From Phoronis australis (lineage: Eukaryota; Phoronida; Phoronidae): 64,000 nucleotides of DNA. Location: NCBI GenBank assembly GCA_002633005.1, contig NMRA01000778.1, positions 2,674 through 66,673 of the forward strand. The letters run 5' to 3'. Shown one piece after another: positions 59,482 through 64,000 of the stretch. The notes beneath the pieces were generated by a model. The model searched no databases. It was not told the origin of the DNA and worked only from the letters and a program-made list of their open reading frames with translations. Within the stretch, counting starts at the first letter, position 1. The number at the start of each line of letters is the position of its first letter. Position numbers and translations under genes: made by a program.

Positions 59482-61567
59482 TGTTCAACCCTTCTCTTCG
59501 CTAGGGTATTCGTTGTCATGTAGTCTGGTATTTGATCGACGGAAATAAACCTGGACTCCACTTACGCAGTGGATTTCCTTGATTCTTGAGCTGGACATAT
59601 TCAAGTCTTGACACACCGAACGACAAAAATAATTGCCAAAATTGTGTCTTTTCATTTTCAAAAGCTTCTAATGTCTGTTTGAATGTTCACAATATCTCAG
59701 AAACATTGACTGAAGGTTATGGCATGGACATTTAAAATGGTATTGCGTCTATTTTGTGGTACTTTCTTTTATTAAAAAAAGAAAACAAATTTCACTTGTG
59801 GGACATATTGTGTCCTAAATTGGTGACAGTTTTCTTGCCGTTTCTGCTTTAGCAGTAATCTTTGTTACAATAAAATCTCACCAATGTGGCCCACAGCAGA
59901 AGTTATACTTTCTTATTTTTACACACAAAACATAGAGCACCAAATTAAAATTGCTTTACCTTTTTCATGTTTTTTATGATCTTTGCCATCATACAACTTC
60001 TTGTATTTCATAACATTGTAAGAAGACCTTGAAAATGAGACAAATACATGTTTAAGTTTCTAAAGGTATTTTTGTTGGACATTGGTGAGATTTTATTACA
60101 CACACATTGCTTTCAAATGTCAAGGTACCTAAACTACACGGTCAACGGACTCAGGAACACGGGCACGGACACGGACACATGAACACGATTCACAGACCTG
60201 CAAACACCGTCCACTGACTCACAAACATGGGAACGGACTCACAAAACACAATCCACGCACCCAAATACACGCGACACGGACTCATATTCACGAGGAAACA
60301 CGGTTAACGGACCGCCAAACATGGGTCACGGACAAAAGGAAGATGTCAGCTGACCCAGGAAGCCAATGAGTCCGTGACCCGTGTTTGGCGGTCTGTTAAC
60401 CATGTTTCCTTGTGAATATGAGTCCGTGTCCCGTGTATTTGGGTGCGTGGATCGTGTTTTGTGAGTCTGTTCCCATGTTTGTGAGTCAGTGGACGGTGTT
60501 TGCAGGTCCGTGAGTCGTGTTTATGAGTCCGTTGACCGTGTAGTTTAGGTACCTTGAATGTGGTGTTCGTACAAATAAGTCTCAGAAGTCTTATCTGCTT
60601 ATTCTCCTAGGGTTTATTATCCATCAATCTGGTCATGGTAATATCATGTAGAATGTCTCATTATTTGTCTATAACAGATCTCATTAATTCTCCAATCTCT
60701 TACACCATCTTGATCTTATGTACTGGGTTGGATAGATAGGGACAGATTTNTGTTCAACCCTTCCCTTTGCTAGGGTATTCGTTGTCATGTAGTCTGGTAT
60801 TTGATCGACGGAAATAAACCTGGTCTCCACTTACGCAGTGGATTTCCTTGATTCTTGAGCTGGACACATTCAAGTCTTGACACACCAAACGACAAAAATA
60901 ATTGCCAAAATTGTGTCTTTTCATTTTCAAAAGCTTCTAGTGTTCGTTTGAATGTCTACAATTTCTCAGAAACATTGACTGAAGGTTATGGCATGGACAT
61001 TTAAAATGGTATAGCGTCTATTTGGTGGTACTTTCTTTTATTAAAAAATGAAAACAAATTTCACTTGTGGGACATATTGTGTTCTAAATTGGTGAGAGTT
61101 TTCTTGCCGTTTTTGCTTTAGCAGTAATCTTTGTTACGATAAAATCTCACCAATGTGGCCCTCAGCTGAATTTATAATTTCTTATTTTTACACAAAACAT
61201 AGAACACCAGATTAACATTGCTTTACCTTTTTCATGTTTTTTATGATCTTTGCTATCATACAACTTCTGGTGTTTCATAACCAGTGTAAGAAGACCTTGA
61301 AAATGAGACAAATACATGTTTAAGTTTCTAAAGGTATTTTTGTTGGACATTGGTGAGGTTTTACTACATACACATTGCTTTCAAATGTGGTGTTCGTACA
61401 AATAAGTCTCAAAAGTCTTCAGCTTATTCTCCTAGGGTTTATTATCTGGTCATGGTAATATCATGTAGAATGTCTCATTATTTGTCTATAACAGATCTCA
61501 TCAATTCTCTAATCTCTTACACCATCTTGATCTAATGTACTGGGTTGAACAGATAGGGACAATTTTG
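59482..61567. repeat. Direct duplication of an 820-bp segment, joined at a single N
   Basis: Copy 1 spans 59482-60749 (about 827 bp once the insertion is removed). Copy 2 spans 60751-61567 (about 817 bp). Both begin TGTTCAACCCTTC and proceed through GATCGACGGAAATAAACC to the ACTGGGTTG…AGATAGGGAC end. They differ at a few percent of sites with small indels. The junction is an ambiguous base at 60750, so this may be a real tandem duplication or two haplotypes placed end to end. Confidence 0.9.
60121..60556. mobile_element. 436-bp foldback (palindromic) insertion with AATGT target duplication
   Basis: The element begins CAAGGTACCTAAACTACACG and ends with its complement. The two arms, each about 200 bp, are near-perfect reverse complements built of repeated ACACGG and GGACTCA phrases. 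They meet around 60330-60360. AATGT flanks both sides (60116-60120 and 60557-60561). The second copy of the surrounding duplication has the unoccupied site TTCAAATGTGGTG, which proves the boundaries. It codes for nothing. A 5-bp duplication is typical of Transib, but the tips differ from that family. Confidence 0.9.
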
Positions 61568-62306
61568 GCTAAATACACAACTGCGCATCATGATGTCCAT
61601 AATGGCTTGCCAATTCCTGCTCAGTTTTCCTTGTAAGACTTGACTGTTTTTTCTAAAAATTGTGTATTGGATTGAGTGACCAGTGACTAATTAATTCTAC
61701 AATCGTCCTCGAACCATTGGTTTTCTGAGGTATGTAGCAAACACTATCGATTCAAATTTTTGTTATTCAATTTATGGTGTCCCAAAGGGGCCCAACTGAA
61801 ATTCTGAAATGATGAAGTCTCTAGGTGAATTATCTCTTGTTATTAAACATGGCATTGTTCTTTGGGGAAGGGCCTGTACAGCATTTCGCAATTGAGCCGG
61901 TAAGACCAGTTGGCAGAATTCTGTAATACTTCGATTTCGTCAAACTTATGACTCACCTCTGGTCAGAATTATTTGGTAGTTTAGGTGAACTTTTGTAGCA
62001 ATAAAACGGTGTTTTTGTCAAAACTTAGTCTGAGTTTATGGTGGCTTTTGTGTGCCTAGCCGCATATTTGTGATTGGCCTAATGTACAATGGGTTTTGGC
62101 GATTTTGAGCAACACCTATTGAAATTTTGTCCAGATTTTGCAATCATTGAAAAAGAAGTGGATATTTAGTTGTGATTTTGTGTGTCGAAACTTTGTTGAG
62201 TTTCAACGTTGTCCAGTTTATTTTGTAAACTACTGCGTGTTCGGTTTCAACTGATCTTTATGTTGTACAAATTTGTTTGAAATGTGATTATGTTTTATTT
62301 TCACAG

Positions 62307-62355
62307 GAGAACCAGCCAAGTATGACCCCTCATTTAAAGGACCAATCAAAAACAG
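62307..62355 (+). CDS. SLC44A: SLC44A choline transporter-like protein, exon 2
   Basis: After TTTTCACAG the exon reads GEPAKYDPSFKGPIKNR and stops at GTTAGT in phase 2. This is the signature N-terminal box of vertebrate and invertebrate SLC44A2/4/5 (xKYDPSFKGPIxNR), which comes just before the first membrane helix. The next exon, expected to begin near C-T-D, was not found before 64000. Intron 1 from exon 1 is 19.8 kb. Assignment to the family is strong. The paralogue cannot be told. Confidence 0.9.
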
Positions 62356-62359
62356 GTTA

Positions 62360-64000
62360 GTGGAACATGTAAAAGCAAATGTGCAGAATCCTAACTTTGG
62401 TTATCTGTTAAGTGAAGTTGAAAATTATTCAATCTATTATAATCAATTATGTTTCCGTAAGTTCTACGTCAGTCGCTGGCTGTTGCAGAACCTGGATGTA
62501 GTTCAGTATCCTGATTATGGACCATTAACCGCCTCACCAGGTGGCGACACTGCCTTGTTGCTTCCTGTTGGCCAAAATATTGGTGAACTTTCCATTATAA
62601 TGCCCACTGAAATTGAAGGTAAAAAAAGTTGCATATTATTCTTTCAGTATTTCACGGCTTAGTACGTGGTGCACCCAGGCTACTGGATGGTAGTGGTGGG
62701 AATCTGAAATGTTTTCTGAATTGATTAATTGAAAACTGTTTCCTTTTGTCAACTCCTTTCTCAATTGATATTTTAATACATAAAATTGTGAGCTATGACA
62801 GGCAGTAACACGAAGGTTCTGTTACTCGGGCTAACATCGGATGGCAGTGCCCAGCGCTACCAGACGAAGATTTTAGCTCAGCCCTGTTCCTGTGGCTTTA
62901 AAACATTTCTTAGTTGTATGGATTTTCGCCGCTTATTTTTTAGTATGAATTATTTGTATTTCCATGGGAGTTTGAACTAAATGTAAACAGAGACTTTGGT
63001 AGAACCAATCATTGTCAGCTAACTGCCCATGTGTGAAAGAACGAAATACGTTCTACGGGTATGCAACACGGTCCAGTTGACAGTATTATTAAAAGCTACT
63101 TTTTCTTATTCCAATACAAAATTACTTTACCCCATCCTTGGTGAAAATATTTCAAGAATATGACTCTGATTCACTGGACACTCATCTTGGTCATTCTTTT
63201 CACCTCATGTTTACAACAGCATGAATGAATGTATGAAGGGTTGGAGAATATACAGTGTTCTGATGTAATTAGCACAAAGAGACATGAATTACTTGAATTA
63301 ATGATAGGGCTTTGCACTGATATTTTCAAAGGTGCAGCATTGACTGCAAATTGCATGTGGCAAGAAATTCCAACCAAATACCCTGGTATGAAATAAGTTA
63401 GGGACAAAATATCATTGAGGTAAATATAACTAGAGTTGACATCACGTGGTTTTCGTCGAGCGGAGTGGTCCGCCATCTTGCTGATGTGCAGCACTTAACT
63501 GCAAAACTCTACACTGTATCATGCAATACCTGTAATGTATGGCAGAAGCTTACCAAACTCATTTTGTTCAAAGGCCAGTGAGTGTCATGGTAGTCCTACA
63601 AAAACAGCATATTTGGTTCCAATTTTGATTTTTTTTTGAAGTTGGCACGATGTGCTAGTTTTAAGTTGTCCAGATTTTGGAATAAAAAAATTCGTATTAT
63701 GTCAGCTTGAAGTTCAGAACGGGCCGGTATACGTTTTTCCCAGCATGGCGCTTGATGTCGGCTAAAATGGTTCAGGCTCTCTTTCCCCGTATCACCTGAT
63801 GCCAGCTGAACTTGGTCGAATTTTTCTGTCTATAAAGTGAGTCGGCGGTTTTCAAAATGACCCATACACAGGTTAGAACCAATTTTGTAATTTTTGACCT
63901 TTTGAGGTTTCAAGTATGGAATTTGTTAGAATCCCTGGCCAAAATCTTTCAAAAGGAGTGGATGCTCGTTGATGAAAATAAGTATTTGCATTTTTCTTAA
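62360..64000. other. SLC44A intron 2, start
   Basis: After the GTTAGT donor of exon 2 no further SLC44A exon was recognised. A 100-codon ATG-less frame at 62360-62662 (containing RKFYVSRWLLQNLDVVQYPD) matches no family I know and overlaps the donor, so it is taken as intronic. Confidence 0.5.

Noticed and set aside
62360-62662. 100-codon frame after SLC44A exon 2
   Set aside because: It runs on from the exon 2 splice donor, is in the wrong frame for SLC44A and does not resemble the first transmembrane region.

Overview
This is eukaryotic, AT-rich genomic DNA from a marine-invertebrate type of animal. The evidence is small phase-matched exons with GT/AG borders spread over long introns, plus many short inverted-repeat transposons and fossil LINE, piggyBac, THAP and P2X7-like sequences. 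A receptor with an ApeC (apextrin C-terminal) ectodomain fits amphioxus, hemichordates, echinoderms, molluscs or cnidarians. I cannot fix the species from the sequence. Most of the window is intron or intergenic.

Layout. 1-5.8 kb: an (ACT)n microsatellite, a CA tract and a MITE-like repeat. 5.8-10.3 kb: a probable four-exon plus-strand gene for a small secreted Cys-containing protein of about 139 aa. 14.3-15.8 kb: a dead non-LTR retrotransposon. 16.2 kb: a possible minus-strand terminal exon. 17.3-32.0 kb: the best-supported gene. Fourteen exons join in one frame into 686 aa: signal peptide, ApeC domain with eight cysteines, short stalk, one membrane helix, then a complete MET/TAM-like tyrosine kinase. 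Intron 9 holds a 1.5 kb inverted-repeat transposon with facing P2X7-ballast-like and THAP reading frames. Introns 3, 4 and 12 hold MITEs. 33.0-36.6 kb: a 3.6 kb element with terminal repeats of about 350 bp, carrying an RNase H frame and two inverted P2X7-like fragments. 42.4 kb to beyond the window: the start of an SLC44A choline-transporter-like gene. Exon 1 is at 42409 and exon 2 at 62307, so the first intron is about 20 kb. That intron holds a TA tract, a hAT-like MITE, a piggyBac 3' half after a 161-bp gap, and a duplicated segment of about 820 bp, one copy of which carries a 436-bp foldback insertion.

The most interesting system is the receptor. ApeC domains are known from secreted apextrin-like immune effectors that bind peptidoglycan. 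Here one is fused to a kinase with all the usual catalytic residues, which suggests direct sensing of microbial or other glycan ligands by a receptor tyrosine kinase. Ligand and function are inference. The domain order and the open reading frame across 14 exons are read directly. Coordinates come from hand-placed splice sites and no search was run.
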